From positions 1 through 34,823 of the forward strand of contig JALWCE010000051.1 of assembly GCA_027036935.1 (NCBI GenBank): a stretch of 34,823 nt of DNA, written 5' to 3'. This document shows positions 9,075-18,784 of the stretch, in pieces; within the stretch, counting starts at the first letter, position 1; each line of letters begins with the position of its first letter. This DNA is from Nitratiruptor sp. (GTDB taxonomy: Bacteria; Campylobacterota; Campylobacteria; Campylobacterales; Nitratiruptoraceae). Below the pieces are notes generated by a model. The model had not been told where the DNA came from. It was given only the letters and a program-made list of their open reading frames with translations, and did no database searches. The position numbers were made by a program, and so were the translations under genes.

Positions 9075-9935
9075 CTATTCTTCGCAATATCTTTTAAGTA
9101 AACAATCATACGCATCGATCCGTCTGTCTCTCAAGAATGGCCAGATATCGCGTACCTCTTTGATACGCTCAAAATCGATAAAAGCTTCTAGTACCTCTTC
9201 TTCCTCTTTTGCTTTGGCCAAAAATTCTCCTTGAGGACCGCAGGCAAAGCTATGGCCCCAAAAACGAATACCGGCCAGACAGCCGCTGTTATCAAGCTCA
9301 AATCCAACCCTGTTGACGCTAAGTAGCGGTAGAGCGTTGGCGATAGCATGGGAGCGCTGTATAGTGATCCAAGCATCAAGCTGGCGGCTCTTTTCCTCCT
9401 CATTGTCTTGGTCGAACCAGCCGATGGCCGTTGGATAGATAAGTATCTGTGCTCCTTTGAGCGCCATAATTCGAGCCGCTTCTGGATACCACTGATCCCA
9501 GCATACGAGTACTCCAAGTTTGCCTACGCTCGTATTTACTGGCTCAAATCCCAAATCCCCGGGAGTAAAGTAAAATTTTTCGTAAAAACCCGGATCGTCA
9601 GGGATATGCATCTTTCGATATTTACCGGCTATCTTGCCGTGGTCGAAGATAACGGCAGTATTGTGGTATAGGCCCGGGGCGCGCTGTTCAAAAAGACTAG
9701 CTACTAATACCTTTTGCTTCTCTTCGCTTACCCATCGCCAAAACTCCACATCAGTCTCGAAATCTTTGGCCAAATCAAAGTTGGCTATATCTTCACTTTG
9801 ACAAAAGTACGGACTTTGATGGAGCTCTGGCAATACTATGAGTTTAGCGTCAGTTTGGTCGATAAGTTCGAGGCTGTGTTTGATTGTGGCTTCTTTAGAG
9901 CCTTGGTAGCTTTGTTGGATGAGGGCAGCTTTCAT
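9075..9935 (-). CDS. aguB: N-carbamoylputrescine amidase (nitrilase superfamily)
   Basis: LPELHQSPYFCQ, KYRKMHIPDDPGFYEKFYFTPGD, LVCWDQWYPEAARIMALKGAQILIYPTAIGW give the E-K-C nitrilase triad in AguB-type context. Confidence 0.9.
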   Translation of the reverse strand: MKAALIQQSYQGSKEATIKHSLELIDQTDAKLIVLPELHQSPYFCQSEDIANFDLAKDFETDVEFWRWVSEEKQKVLVASLFEQRAPGLYHNTAVIFDHGKIAGKYRKMHIPDDPGFYEKFYFTPGDLGFEPVNTSVGKLGVLVCWDQWYPEAARIMALKGAQILIYPTAIGWFDQDNEEEKSRQLDAWITIQRSHAIANALPLLSVNRVGFELDNSGCLAGIRFWGHSFACGPQGEFLAKAKEEEEVLEAFIDFERIKEVRDIWPFLRDRRIDAYDCLLKRYCEE

Positions 9936-10723
9936 CTCTCTCCTTTTAAAAATGTAATGCTAAAGGCTAAAGCGGCGAGTACAATGATAATGGCTGTAGC
10001 AGAGATATCGAGGTAATAGGCTATTATAAGTCCCGATGCGATGATACTAAAGGCTATTGGGATGCTTAGCAGTACCATTTGCCAAAAATTTTTGGCAAAA
10101 CGCTCGGCGATATAGGGTGGAATGCTAAAAAGAGCGATGACAAGGATAAGGCCAATGGAGCGAATGCTCATCACTATCGTTAAGGCTATGAGAAAGAGCG
10201 TAAGAGTATGGAGCAAGGCCACGGGCACATTCCTAGTAAGAGCAAACTCTTTATCATAGGCGATGGCAAGAAGCTGGTGGTAAAAAGCGCTTAAAAAAAG
10301 AGTCGCTAGTAGATCGACTACCCCCATAAACCATAAATCTGAGTTTGGGATCATCAAAATATCGCCAAAAAGGTAGCTTAAAAGGTCTGTAGTATAGCCG
10401 GGGGTGAGATCGGTAAAGATGATGCCAATACTCATTCCCACAGCCCAAAGGACACCGATAAAGATATCAAGATGTCGCTGTTGCCGATAGGTCATAAAAG
10501 CTAAGAGCAGGGCTAAAGCCACGGCAAAAAGAGTAGCGCCAAGGAGGATGGAGCCGCCAAAATATAAAGCCATGCCCACTCCGCCATAGCTGCCGTGGGC
10601 GATACTAGCGGCTAGGTAGTTGTATCGATTAATCACCATAAGCGAGCCCACTACCCCAATAGCTATGCTCAAAAGAGCCGCCGCAAAAAAAGAGTTGGCA
10701 AAGAAGTGGAGCATCTCACCCAT
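9932..10723 (-). CDS. znuB: Zinc/manganese-type ABC transporter permease (ZnuB-like)
   Basis: Polytopic ABC-3 family: GVVGSLMVINRYNYLAASIAHGSYGGVGMALYFG; likely start is the internal Met (MGEMLHFF) at 10723 rather than the track start 10855, which lies inside the ATPase gene. Confidence 0.85.
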   Translation of the reverse strand: MGEMLHFFANSFFAAALLSIAIGVVGSLMVINRYNYLAASIAHGSYGGVGMALYFGGSILLGATLFAVALALLLAFMTYRQQRHLDIFIGVLWAVGMSIGIIFTDLTPGYTTDLLSYLFGDILMIPNSDLWFMGVVDLLATLFLSAFYHQLLAIAYDKEFALTRNVPVALLHTLTLFLIALTIVMSIRSIGLILVIALFSIPPYIAERFAKNFWQMVLLSIPIAFSIIASGLIIAYYLDISATAIIIVLAALAFSITFLKGER

Positions 10724-11450
10724 CGCATCTCCTCTTAAGCTCTTCAAACAGCTCCATTTCACAAAAATGTCCTTTGTTATTTTGGAGTTTGAGAGGAATG
10801 TTGTCGTGTATAAAGAGTTTTCTATTAAGATAAAAGACCCGATCCACCCCCTCAAGGAGGATATTGATATCGTGGCTGATAACTATTTTGGTCATTTTGA
10901 GGGTTTTAAGTATTTCATAAATTTTTTTTTGGGCATTTATATCCACAGCAGCCGTGGGCTCATCAAGAATTAAGAGTTTTGGCTTGGTGATCAAAGCGCG
11001 AGCCAGCAAGACCCTTTGGCGCTCTCCGCCGCTAAGATTTGCTATCTTTTTATCAAGCAAAGTATCAATCTCTAACTCTTTGGCCACTTGGGCGAGCAGC
11101 TTATAGTCCATTGCATTAAAGCGAAACTTTTTTGGGCCAAGTCGTCCTTGTAGGATCACTTCACGAGCCAGCAAGGGAATCTCAAGATTGAAGTTGACAT
11201 TTTGGGGCAGGTAGCCTACTAGGTGGCGTGCTTGCAAAGGGGGGTTGTTATAAAGAAAGATCTCTCCTTGAGTAGGCTGCAAAAGGCCTAGCAAAAGCCG
11301 TACAAAAGTGCTTTTGCCTCCTCCGTTTGGCCCGATGATAGCGATGTACTCTTGATCCCAAATGGTAGCGGTGATATCTTCGAGTACATACTCTTTATCA
11401 TAACGAAAGTAGAGGTTATGTACCTCAACCGCCGGTAATCGCACGGGCAA
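10716..11450 (-). CDS. znuC: Zinc/manganese-type ABC transporter ATP-binding protein (ZnuC-like)
   Basis: Walker A GPNGGGKSTFVRLLLG, signature LSGGERQRVLLARAL, Walker B LLILDEPTAAVD. Confidence 0.9.
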   Translation of the reverse strand: MPVRLPAVEVHNLYFRYDKEYVLEDITATIWDQEYIAIIGPNGGGKSTFVRLLLGLLQPTQGEIFLYNNPPLQARHLVGYLPQNVNFNLEIPLLAREVILQGRLGPKKFRFNAMDYKLLAQVAKELEIDTLLDKKIANLSGGERQRVLLARALITKPKLLILDEPTAAVDINAQKKIYEILKTLKMTKIVISHDINILLEGVDRVFYLNRKLFIHDNIPLKLQNNKGHFCEMELFEELKRRCDG

Positions 11451-12258
11451 TCCTGAGGATATTTTGCTCCCAATCTTGGGCGAGCGGATCGATGAGCGTT
11501 ACTTTGGCGCCAAGCTTTTTGGCCAAAAATTGAGCGCTTTTTTGGGGAAATTGGGGTTCAATGAAGATAACGCGAATGCCAAGCTCTTTGGCTTTTTGGA
11601 TCAGATGTATCAGTCGCGCCATTTTAGGCTCTTTGCCCCCGGCTTCTATGGGGAGCTGCTTAAGGCCATAACTTCTAGCAAAGTACCCTAAAGATGGATG
11701 GGATATCAAAAAGGCCTTGGTATGGCTGTGCAGTACCATCGAAAAAATTTTGGTATCTATCTGAGCTATTTTAGCGATGAAAGCTTTATAGTTATCAAAA
11801 TACTCCTTTTGATGGGCTGGATCGAGTCGTACCAGCTCCTCTAGGAGGACTCTAGCTATTTGTTCAACTAAGTTGGGGGCCAGCCAAACATGAGGATCTA
11901 AGAGCTCTTTTACGTGATCTTTGTGATGCTCATGCTCGCCGATAGGATAGAGTCTGATATATTTGGTGGAGTCGATGAGGCGGAGCTTTGGATTTGTCCC
12001 AAGGATGCGATCTTTCCATGCTCGCTCAAAGGGCACGCCGATAGTAAAGTAGAGTTTGGCTTTTTTGATTTGAAGCAGCTGGGAAGGCTTGAGGGAATAG
12101 GTGGCAGGACTTGCCCCTTTGGGGATGAGGGCGACTACTTCAAAACGATCTTTGGCAATTTGATCGATAAAGTATTTTTGGGGCAAGATGGATACTAAAA
12201 GGGTCTCCTTGGCTAGGATTGGCAGCGCAAAGAGTACAAAAAAGAGCAATTTCATCAT
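11425..12258 (-). CDS. znuA: Zinc ABC transporter substrate-binding protein (ZnuA-like)
   Basis: Signal peptide; ILPQKYFIDQIAKDRFEVVALIPKGASPATYSLKPSQLLQIKKAKLYFTIGVPFE, short His-rich stretch EHEHHKDH, DPHVWLAP. Confidence 0.9.
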   Translation of the reverse strand: MMKLLFFVLFALPILAKETLLVSILPQKYFIDQIAKDRFEVVALIPKGASPATYSLKPSQLLQIKKAKLYFTIGVPFERAWKDRILGTNPKLRLIDSTKYIRLYPIGEHEHHKDHVKELLDPHVWLAPNLVEQIARVLLEELVRLDPAHQKEYFDNYKAFIAKIAQIDTKIFSMVLHSHTKAFLISHPSLGYFARSYGLKQLPIEAGGKEPKMARLIHLIQKAKELGIRVIFIEPQFPQKSAQFLAKKLGAKVTLIDPLAQDWEQNILRIARAITGG

Positions 12259-12261
12259 TTT

Positions 12262-13203
12262 TTATTCCTCATACAGATTCATACAGCTACAGTGCAGCGA
12301 GCCCCCCTGACGGATAAGAATCCTTGCGTCAATGCCGATGATCTCCCTATTTGCAAAGCATCGTCCCAAAATATTGAGAGCCTCTTTGTCTTTTGGATCT
12401 CCATACTGAGGGACTAAGAGCGCATTGTTAATTATAACAAAGTTGGCGTAACTGGCCGCAAGCCTTTGGCCTTGGTAGTAAATGGGATCTACCCAAGGTA
12501 GCTGTACTAGATCATAGCCAAAGCTTTTGAGCTGCTCTTTCATTTTACGAAGCTCTTCATAATGGGGATCTTTTGGATTGTCGCATCCTATATACGCAAT
12601 GGTTGTAGGGTTGATGAAACGGGCCAACATATCGATATGGCCGTCAGTATCGTCTCCTTCTAAGTAGCCGTAATCGAGCCATAGGATCGTATGGGCGTGG
12701 AGAATTTTTTTGAGATAGGTTTCTATTTGGGCTTTGTTGAGGTGGGGATTGCGGTTGGCTTCAAGCAAACAGCTCGATGTTGTGAGGATAACCCCTTGTG
12801 CATTGCTCTCGATACTCCCGCCCTCTAGTACGAAGCCAAGCTTTTTGGTGCCAAAGAGGCGGCGATTGAGCTGGTTGTCCAGGTTGGCCGGGTATTTTAA
12901 TCCCCAGCCGTTAAAGATGAAATCTAGAAGCTTGAGTCCTTTTTTGGTGTGAATGGTAATGGGGCCATAATCCCTAATCCATGTATCATTGGTAGGAAGT
13001 TTAACAATGTGAATCGGATATTTGGAGTGGGGGAATTTGAGCTCTTGAGAAGTGATGACGATCACTTTTTGGTATCTTGCGACAAGGGAGATAAAATGAT
13101 CGTAAAAGGCTTGCACCTCCTTTAGGTAGGGAAACCAGTCGCTTCTTTCGTGGGGATAGCTTACAAGCAGCGCTTGCTGTTTTTGCCACTCGGCTCTCAT
13201 CAA
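12262..13203 (-). CDS. aguA: Agmatine deiminase / PAD-type deiminase
   Basis: TNDTWIRDYGPITI, LDFIFNGWGLKYPANLDNQLNRRLF, FVLEGGSIESNAQGVILTTSSCLLEANRNP, GDDTDGHIDMLARF, GGSLHCSC. Confidence 0.93.
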   Translation of the reverse strand: MMRAEWQKQQALLVSYPHERSDWFPYLKEVQAFYDHFISLVARYQKVIVITSQELKFPHSKYPIHIVKLPTNDTWIRDYGPITIHTKKGLKLLDFIFNGWGLKYPANLDNQLNRRLFGTKKLGFVLEGGSIESNAQGVILTTSSCLLEANRNPHLNKAQIETYLKKILHAHTILWLDYGYLEGDDTDGHIDMLARFINPTTIAYIGCDNPKDPHYEELRKMKEQLKSFGYDLVQLPWVDPIYYQGQRLAASYANFVIINNALLVPQYGDPKDKEALNILGRCFANREIIGIDARILIRQGGSLHCSCMNLYEE

Positions 13204-13206
13204 AGC

Positions 13207-14043
13207 TTAAGGCAGACGGATGATTTTAATATTGGCTGAAGCTTTGAGCCTTTGGAAGTACTCCTTGACGCTTTTGCCTCTGGTAGTGCCAGCCAGCTTT
13301 TTAAGAATATACCCTTTGGCCTCTTCAAAAGGAATCTTTTCGCTTCCTTCCTTTTTAGCCACATAAATGAGCATATAGCGATCCCCTAGCGGCAATATTG
13401 GACCAAAATTGCCCTCTGGGATTTGTGAGAGCAAAGTGGCAAATTGGGGGTTGACCTTATCAAGCTCTATCCTCTCTTTTCCTTTTTGGAGTAGTGAGGG
13501 ATTTTGGGGTTGGTACAAAGGATTGTGTGCGATCTGTTCCAAAACCTCTTTGGATGGGGAGATATATTTGACGATATCGACCGCTTTGGCCACTTCAAAC
13601 TCTTTAGGATGGCTTTGGTAGTACTCTTTGAGCTGCTCTTGAGTGGGGGCTTTGGATTGGAGTTTGGCGATGGTTTGATAGAGCTTCTTGCGAAGAAGCT
13701 GCTCTTTAAAGCTGTTTTTATACTCTTGCCACGAGAGCCCTTTGGACTCTATGGCTTCTCGAAGCGAAAAGATATCCATCCCTTTTGATCTTGCAAAATC
13801 ATCAATAGCGTTTTGTACTTCAAAGTCGCTTACGGCGATTCCAAGTTTTTTGGCTTGAGCGGCTTCGAGTTTTTTTTGGATGAGCAGATCGATCGCATCT
13901 TTTTTAGAGATATGCAAAGCTTGAGCTGTTTGCTCTATCTCATATGTGGTAATGGGTTCATTGTTGACGATAATGGCAATGCCGTCTACAAATTTAGCGT
14001 ACAAGGCGGCGGCTGCGAGCAGGGCCAAAAGCGCTTTTTTCAT
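13207..14043 (-). CDS. SurA/PEB4-like periplasmic peptidyl-prolyl cis-trans isomerase
   Basis: Signal peptide; FVDGIAIIVNNEPITTYEIEQTAQ and a parvulin-like C-terminal part; matches the PEB4/CBF2 arrangement. Confidence 0.85.
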   Translation of the reverse strand: MKKALLALLAAAALYAKFVDGIAIIVNNEPITTYEIEQTAQALHISKKDAIDLLIQKKLEAAQAKKLGIAVSDFEVQNAIDDFARSKGMDIFSLREAIESKGLSWQEYKNSFKEQLLRKKLYQTIAKLQSKAPTQEQLKEYYQSHPKEFEVAKAVDIVKYISPSKEVLEQIAHNPLYQPQNPSLLQKGKERIELDKVNPQFATLLSQIPEGNFGPILPLGDRYMLIYVAKKEGSEKIPFEEAKGYILKKLAGTTRGKSVKEYFQRLKASANIKIIRLP

Positions 14044-14127
14044 ACAAAGCCTTTAGTTGTTTTTGACAATTTTACCACTTTATAACTAATAATTGGTTAA
14101 AATAGAAATAAAAAAAGAAGGATAAAA

Positions 14128-15510
14128 ATGGTGGTAACCAGATTTGCGCCCAGTCCTACAGGCTACTTGCACATAGGGGGGCTTCGTACGGCGCTTTTTA
14201 ACTGGCTGTGGGCTAGAAAAAACGGCGGAAAGTTTATCTTGCGTATCGAAGATACGGATTTGGCAAGAAACAGCCAAGAGGCTACGCAGGCTATTTTGGA
14301 GGCCTTTGAGTGGGTGGGACTCGATTATGATGGAGAAGTGGCCTATCAGTCTAAGCGTTTTGATATCTACAAACGCTATATCCAAAAATTGCTTGACGAG
14401 GGCAAAGCCTACTACTGCTACATGACAAAAGAGGAGCTCGATCGGCTTAGAGAGGAGCAGATGAAGCGGGGCGAGCGGCCTAGATATGATAGAAGATATC
14501 GAGATTTTACCGGCACGCCTCCTGAGGGGATTAAGCCGGTGGTGCGTATCAAAGCGCCGCTAGAGGGGGATATTGTTTTTGAAGACGGCATAAAAGGCAC
14601 GATTACTATTAAAGCTGAGGAACTAGATGATTTTATCATCGCTAGAAGCGACGGCACGCCTACGTATAACTTTGTGGTGGCTATCGATGATGCGCTTATG
14701 GGAGTGACGGATGTGATCCGAGGGGACGATCATCTGTACAATACCCCAAAGCAGATCATTGTCTACGAGGCTCTTGGCCTCCCTTTGCCAAGATTTTATC
14801 ACGTGCCGATGATACTCAATGAACAAGGCAAAAAGCTCTCCAAGCGTGACGGAGCGATGGATGTGATGGAGTATAAGCGTTTGGGTTATTTGCCAGAGGC
14901 ATTGCTCAACTTTTTAGTCCGTCTTGGGTGGAGCCACGGTGATCAGGAGATCTTTAGTCTAGAAGAGATGAGAAAGCTTTTTGATCCCAAAGATATCAAC
15001 AAATCCGCCTCGGCCTACAACCTCTCCAAGCTGCAGTGGCTCAACGCCCACTATATCAAAAATTCTCCAAACGAGCGGCTGGTGAAGCTGCTGGAAGATT
15101 TTGGAGTGTTTTTGGCCGATCACGACCGCAAGGAGATACTGCTTGATGCTCTCAAAGAGCGGGCCAAAACGATCAAGGAGCTAGCCGATATGGCCAAAGA
15201 GATTCTTGAAGCTCCCAAAGCGTATGATCCAAAAGCTCTAAAAAAGGCTCTTAAGGGAGAGTGGAGGGAAATTTTGCGCTATTTTTTGGCCAAACTCCAA
15301 GAAAAAGAGCCCCATCTGCCCATAGATTTTCACGAGGTTATGGAGGAGGTGGTCAAAGAAAAACAGATCAGTTTTGGCAAAATAGGCCAGCCTTTAAGAG
15401 TAGCGCTGCTGGGTCGTATGAGCGGCCCCGATCTAGCCGACGTGATGGCCATCATCGGCAAAGAGGAGACGATAAGACGAGTAGAAAATTTATTAAAGGC
15501 TGATGTATGA
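14128..15510 (+). CDS. gltX: Glutamyl-tRNA synthetase
   Basis: RFAPSPTGYLHIGGLRTALFNWLWAR (HIGH-type) and GKKLSKRDGAMDV (KMSKS-type). Confidence 0.97.
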   Translation: MVVTRFAPSPTGYLHIGGLRTALFNWLWARKNGGKFILRIEDTDLARNSQEATQAILEAFEWVGLDYDGEVAYQSKRFDIYKRYIQKLLDEGKAYYCYMTKEELDRLREEQMKRGERPRYDRRYRDFTGTPPEGIKPVVRIKAPLEGDIVFEDGIKGTITIKAEELDDFIIARSDGTPTYNFVVAIDDALMGVTDVIRGDDHLYNTPKQIIVYEALGLPLPRFYHVPMILNEQGKKLSKRDGAMDVMEYKRLGYLPEALLNFLVRLGWSHGDQEIFSLEEMRKLFDPKDINKSASAYNLSKLQWLNAHYIKNSPNERLVKLLEDFGVFLADHDRKEILLDALKERAKTIKELADMAKEILEAPKAYDPKALKKALKGEWREILRYFLAKLQEKEPHLPIDFHEVMEEVVKEKQISFGKIGQPLRVALLGRMSGPDLADVMAIIGKEETIRRVENLLKADV

Positions 15511-16742
15511 GACAAAGGGCGTTGGAGTATCACAAAGGAAAAAGAAGCGGAAAATTTCAGATATGTATCACCAAACCTTTTGAAACGCAAGAGGATCTGA
15601 GTCTTGCCTATACTCCGGGCGTGGGAGAGGTGTGCAAAGTGATCGAAGAAAAGCCCGATCTTGCCTACGAATATACGGCCAAGTCCAATCTCGTAGCTGT
15701 GATTAGCAACGGTACGGCGGTACTGGGACTAGGGGATATCGGGGCGCTTGCTAGCAAGCCGGTGATGGAGGGCAAAGCGATTTTATTTAAAAAGTTTGCC
15801 GATATTGACAGTTTCGATATTGAGGTGGATGAAAAGGATCCCGAGAAATTCATTCAAATCGTCCGGGCTATCTCTCCCACCTTTGGAGGGATCAATCTAG
15901 AAGATATCAAAGCACCCGAGTGCTTCGAGATAGAAGAGCGACTCAAGAAGATCACAGATATTCCAGTAATGCACGACGATCAGCATGGCACTGCGATTGT
16001 GACGAGTGCCGGGATGATCAATGCTTGTGAGCTGACGGGTAGACGTATACAAGATCTCAAAGTGGTAATTGTAGGAAGTGGTGCGGCTGCGATCGCGAGT
16101 GCCAGGATGTATCGCCATTTTGGCGTAGAAGATATCATTCTTATCGACTCCAAAGGAGTGGTACATATCAAGCGCCAAGACCTCAATCGCTACAAAAGGG
16201 AGTTTGCATACCCTAAAATCATCAGTCGGGCCGAGGCTTTTGAGGGAGCCGATATGCTTTTGGGGCTAAGTCAGCCAGGGGCCGTGAGTCGTGAAGATAT
16301 CGCCAAAATGGCACCAAAACCCATCATCTTCGTCTGTTCCAACCCAGTACCCGAGATCATGCCAGATGAGGTGCGAGAGGTGCGTCCCGAGGCAATCATC
16401 GCTACTGGTCGTAGCGATTTTCCCAATCAGGTCAACAACGTTTTAGGTTTTCCTTATATTTTTCGAGGAGCGTTAGATACAAGAAGCAGAGCCATCAATT
16501 ACGAGATGATGGTGGCTGCGGCCAAAGCTTTGGCCGCTTTGGCAAAAGAGGAAGTTCCTAAAAAGGTACGACAGATCTATGGCAAGGATTTGCGATTTGG
16601 GCCAGACTACATCATTCCAACCCCTTTTGATCCAAGGCTCTTACCAAAGGTGAGTCTAGCTGTGGCTAAAGCGGCGGTAGAAAGCGGAGTGGCTAGAGTA
16701 ATACCCAAGTGGGAAGAGTATGAGAGGAGTTTGGTCAAATAA
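15507..16742 (+). CDS. NAD(P)-dependent malic enzyme
   Basis: [122 protein letters not shown]. Confidence 0.96.
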   Translation: MRQRALEYHKGKRSGKFQICITKPFETQEDLSLAYTPGVGEVCKVIEEKPDLAYEYTAKSNLVAVISNGTAVLGLGDIGALASKPVMEGKAILFKKFADIDSFDIEVDEKDPEKFIQIVRAISPTFGGINLEDIKAPECFEIEERLKKITDIPVMHDDQHGTAIVTSAGMINACELTGRRIQDLKVVIVGSGAAAIASARMYRHFGVEDIILIDSKGVVHIKRQDLNRYKREFAYPKIISRAEAFEGADMLLGLSQPGAVSREDIAKMAPKPIIFVCSNPVPEIMPDEVREVRPEAIIATGRSDFPNQVNNVLGFPYIFRGALDTRSRAINYEMMVAAAKALAALAKEEVPKKVRQIYGKDLRFGPDYIIPTPFDPRLLPKVSLAVAKAAVESGVARVIPKWEEYERSLVK

Positions 16743-18783
16743 TGGGTCTAGGTTTTTCAAAAAAGTAGCCTTGGGAGTAATCAATCCCAATTTTTTTGAC
16801 CTCTTCAAAAATGGCGGCGTTGCTGACAAATTCTGCTATGGTCTGGATACCCGACTCCTTGGCTAAATCGTGGATGGCTCGTACTACTCGCCTTGCGTTT
16901 TGGCTTGTTGGAAGTTGCTCGATAAGCGAGCCGTCTATTTTAATATAGTCGATCTCCATATTAAAGATATGGGCGAAATTGGAGTAGCCGCTGCCAAAAT
17001 CATCAATAGCTACTTGGCAACCTTGCGCTTTGATGATAGAGATAAAATCCTTGACCGTTTTGTAATCTTTGAGGGTTTCGCTCTCTAAGATTTCAAAAGT
17101 GATAAAAGGAGCCATATCGGCGTTTTGTTTGAGGAGTTCTCCTAGGAGTTTGAGAATATCGGGATTTTCGATATCGTTCATCGAGATGTTCAAAGAGATC
17201 GGTTTTTGGAGTTTTTTTAGAGCGAGGAAACTTTTGTAGAGCATTGCTTTGGTAATTTGTGGATAAAGGCCCATCTCTTTGGCCAATTCTAAGTATGGGT
17301 AGACGCTCTCATAGCGATCTTTTTCCCTGATTCTGCCTAAAGATTCATATTTGGCTATGGCTCCCGTGGCGTTGTGGATGATGGGTTGGAAGAATGGGAG
17401 GATATAATCTTTTTGTACCGCCTCTTTGATGGTTTTGCTTTTTTTGATATTTTCTTTTATTTGCTCAAAATAGTCTAAATCTTTGCTAAAAATGGCATAG
17501 TTGCGATGATAACGCTCTTTAATGGATCGCAAAGCCATATCCGCACTCTCCAATAAAGGCCGTTTTCGCGTCATCCCCACCGAAACGCTGACAAAAAATT
17601 CGATATTTTTAAAAGTGATCTTTTCTTTGTTGAAAGTCTCTATAATCGCCGAAGCGAATCGTTTCTGATCAATAGGAGTCTTTTCATCTATCAAAACCCC
17701 AAATTCGTCCGAACCTAATCGATAGAGTTTTGCTTCGTAATGCAAAGGTAGGGCTTTTTGGAGAATTTTTGCGCTCTGTCGTAAAATATGGTCTCCTACT
17801 TTGTTCCCATAAAAGTCATTATACTGTTTGAATCTGTTGATATCGACGATGGCAAAAAAAGGGGAGGAGATACGTCGGATATCTTGTTTGTAGGCTCGCC
17901 TGTTTAAAAGTCCAGTCAGATCATCAGTAATAGCATAGCGTTGCAGTTTGGTTTGCAACTCTTTAAGGGCGCTGTTTTCTTGGGAGAGCCGATGGATGAG
18001 GTACAAAATACTCAGAATAGAAAGAAAATAAAAAAAGAGTAAGAGATAAAAGAGCTCTTGCACCTTTTTGTCCTGTTGGGTAAAGTAGTGCTCTAGAGCG
18101 TTTTCTAAACGTTTAAGGGTCGGTATGGTTTGCAAATGGGTGATGGTATGGAGCGTGGCCGTATAGGAGGGAAAAGTATGTAAAAAAAGTTTGGTATGGA
18201 TGAGGAGACGAAAAAGATACTCTTTGGGATCTTTGCGTTTGATAAAGGAGTTCAGTAGATCCGCCTCTTTTTTAATGGAACGTAAAAAATCTGGATCAAG
18301 AGCGTTTTTGGCTAGTAAAATATTCCCCTCTAAATGCAAAATAGCCGTAGCGATTCTCTTTTGTCTTAGATATTTTTGTGGAATATTTTGAAGCATTCGC
18401 AAAAGATAGGTGATGGAGTTTTTGATGGTAGCGTTAGTCTGTTTGAATTTTTCTATTTGTTCTAGCTTGTGTACAAGCAGTTTTTCGTAGCGCTCATAGA
18501 TGGTACGGAGCTCTTCATTTTGGTTAAAAATGGGAAAAGTTTTTGCCTGTTGGACTCTTGTTTGAAGCCGTTTTTGACAAGAGGAGAGCTCATCATAATT
18601 TTGATAAAGGAAAAAGGAATTTTTGAGTACTTCGTAGTCTAAGCGGGTCTCATCGCGTAGCATCTCTTTGGTCCAAGAGGAGAGTTGGGTGCGGGTTTGT
18701 AAATAGTGTTGGTTATATTGTTGAAAAAACCAAAAAAGAGCAAATCCTACAACTCCTAAAAAGATGGTAAAAAGGAGTCGCAT
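16735..18783 (-). CDS. Membrane GGDEF-EAL protein with helical periplasmic sensor region (possibly DAHL-like)
   Basis: Two TM segments flank an about 230-aa helical region; TDDLTGLLNRRAYKQDI...RLGSDEFGVLI (GSDEF); EAL: KYESLGRI, LNISMND, FEILESE, AIDDFGSGYSNF, IKIDGSLI, TIAEFV. Confidence 0.92.
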   Translation of the reverse strand: MRLLFTIFLGVVGFALFWFFQQYNQHYLQTRTQLSSWTKEMLRDETRLDYEVLKNSFFLYQNYDELSSCQKRLQTRVQQAKTFPIFNQNEELRTIYERYEKLLVHKLEQIEKFKQTNATIKNSITYLLRMLQNIPQKYLRQKRIATAILHLEGNILLAKNALDPDFLRSIKKEADLLNSFIKRKDPKEYLFRLLIHTKLFLHTFPSYTATLHTITHLQTIPTLKRLENALEHYFTQQDKKVQELFYLLLFFYFLSILSILYLIHRLSQENSALKELQTKLQRYAITDDLTGLLNRRAYKQDIRRISSPFFAIVDINRFKQYNDFYGNKVGDHILRQSAKILQKALPLHYEAKLYRLGSDEFGVLIDEKTPIDQKRFASAIIETFNKEKITFKNIEFFVSVSVGMTRKRPLLESADMALRSIKERYHRNYAIFSKDLDYFEQIKENIKKSKTIKEAVQKDYILPFFQPIIHNATGAIAKYESLGRIREKDRYESVYPYLELAKEMGLYPQITKAMLYKSFLALKKLQKPISLNISMNDIENPDILKLLGELLKQNADMAPFITFEILESETLKDYKTVKDFISIIKAQGCQVAIDDFGSGYSNFAHIFNMEIDYIKIDGSLIEQLPTSQNARRVVRAIHDLAKESGIQTIAEFVSNAAIFEEVKKIGIDYSQGYFFEKPRPII

Positions 18784-18784
18784 T

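Noticed and set aside
8956-9671. ORFs 8956..9234 + and 9348..9671 +
   Set aside because: Antisense to the well-supported nitrilase gene aguB, with no recognisable domain or RBS.
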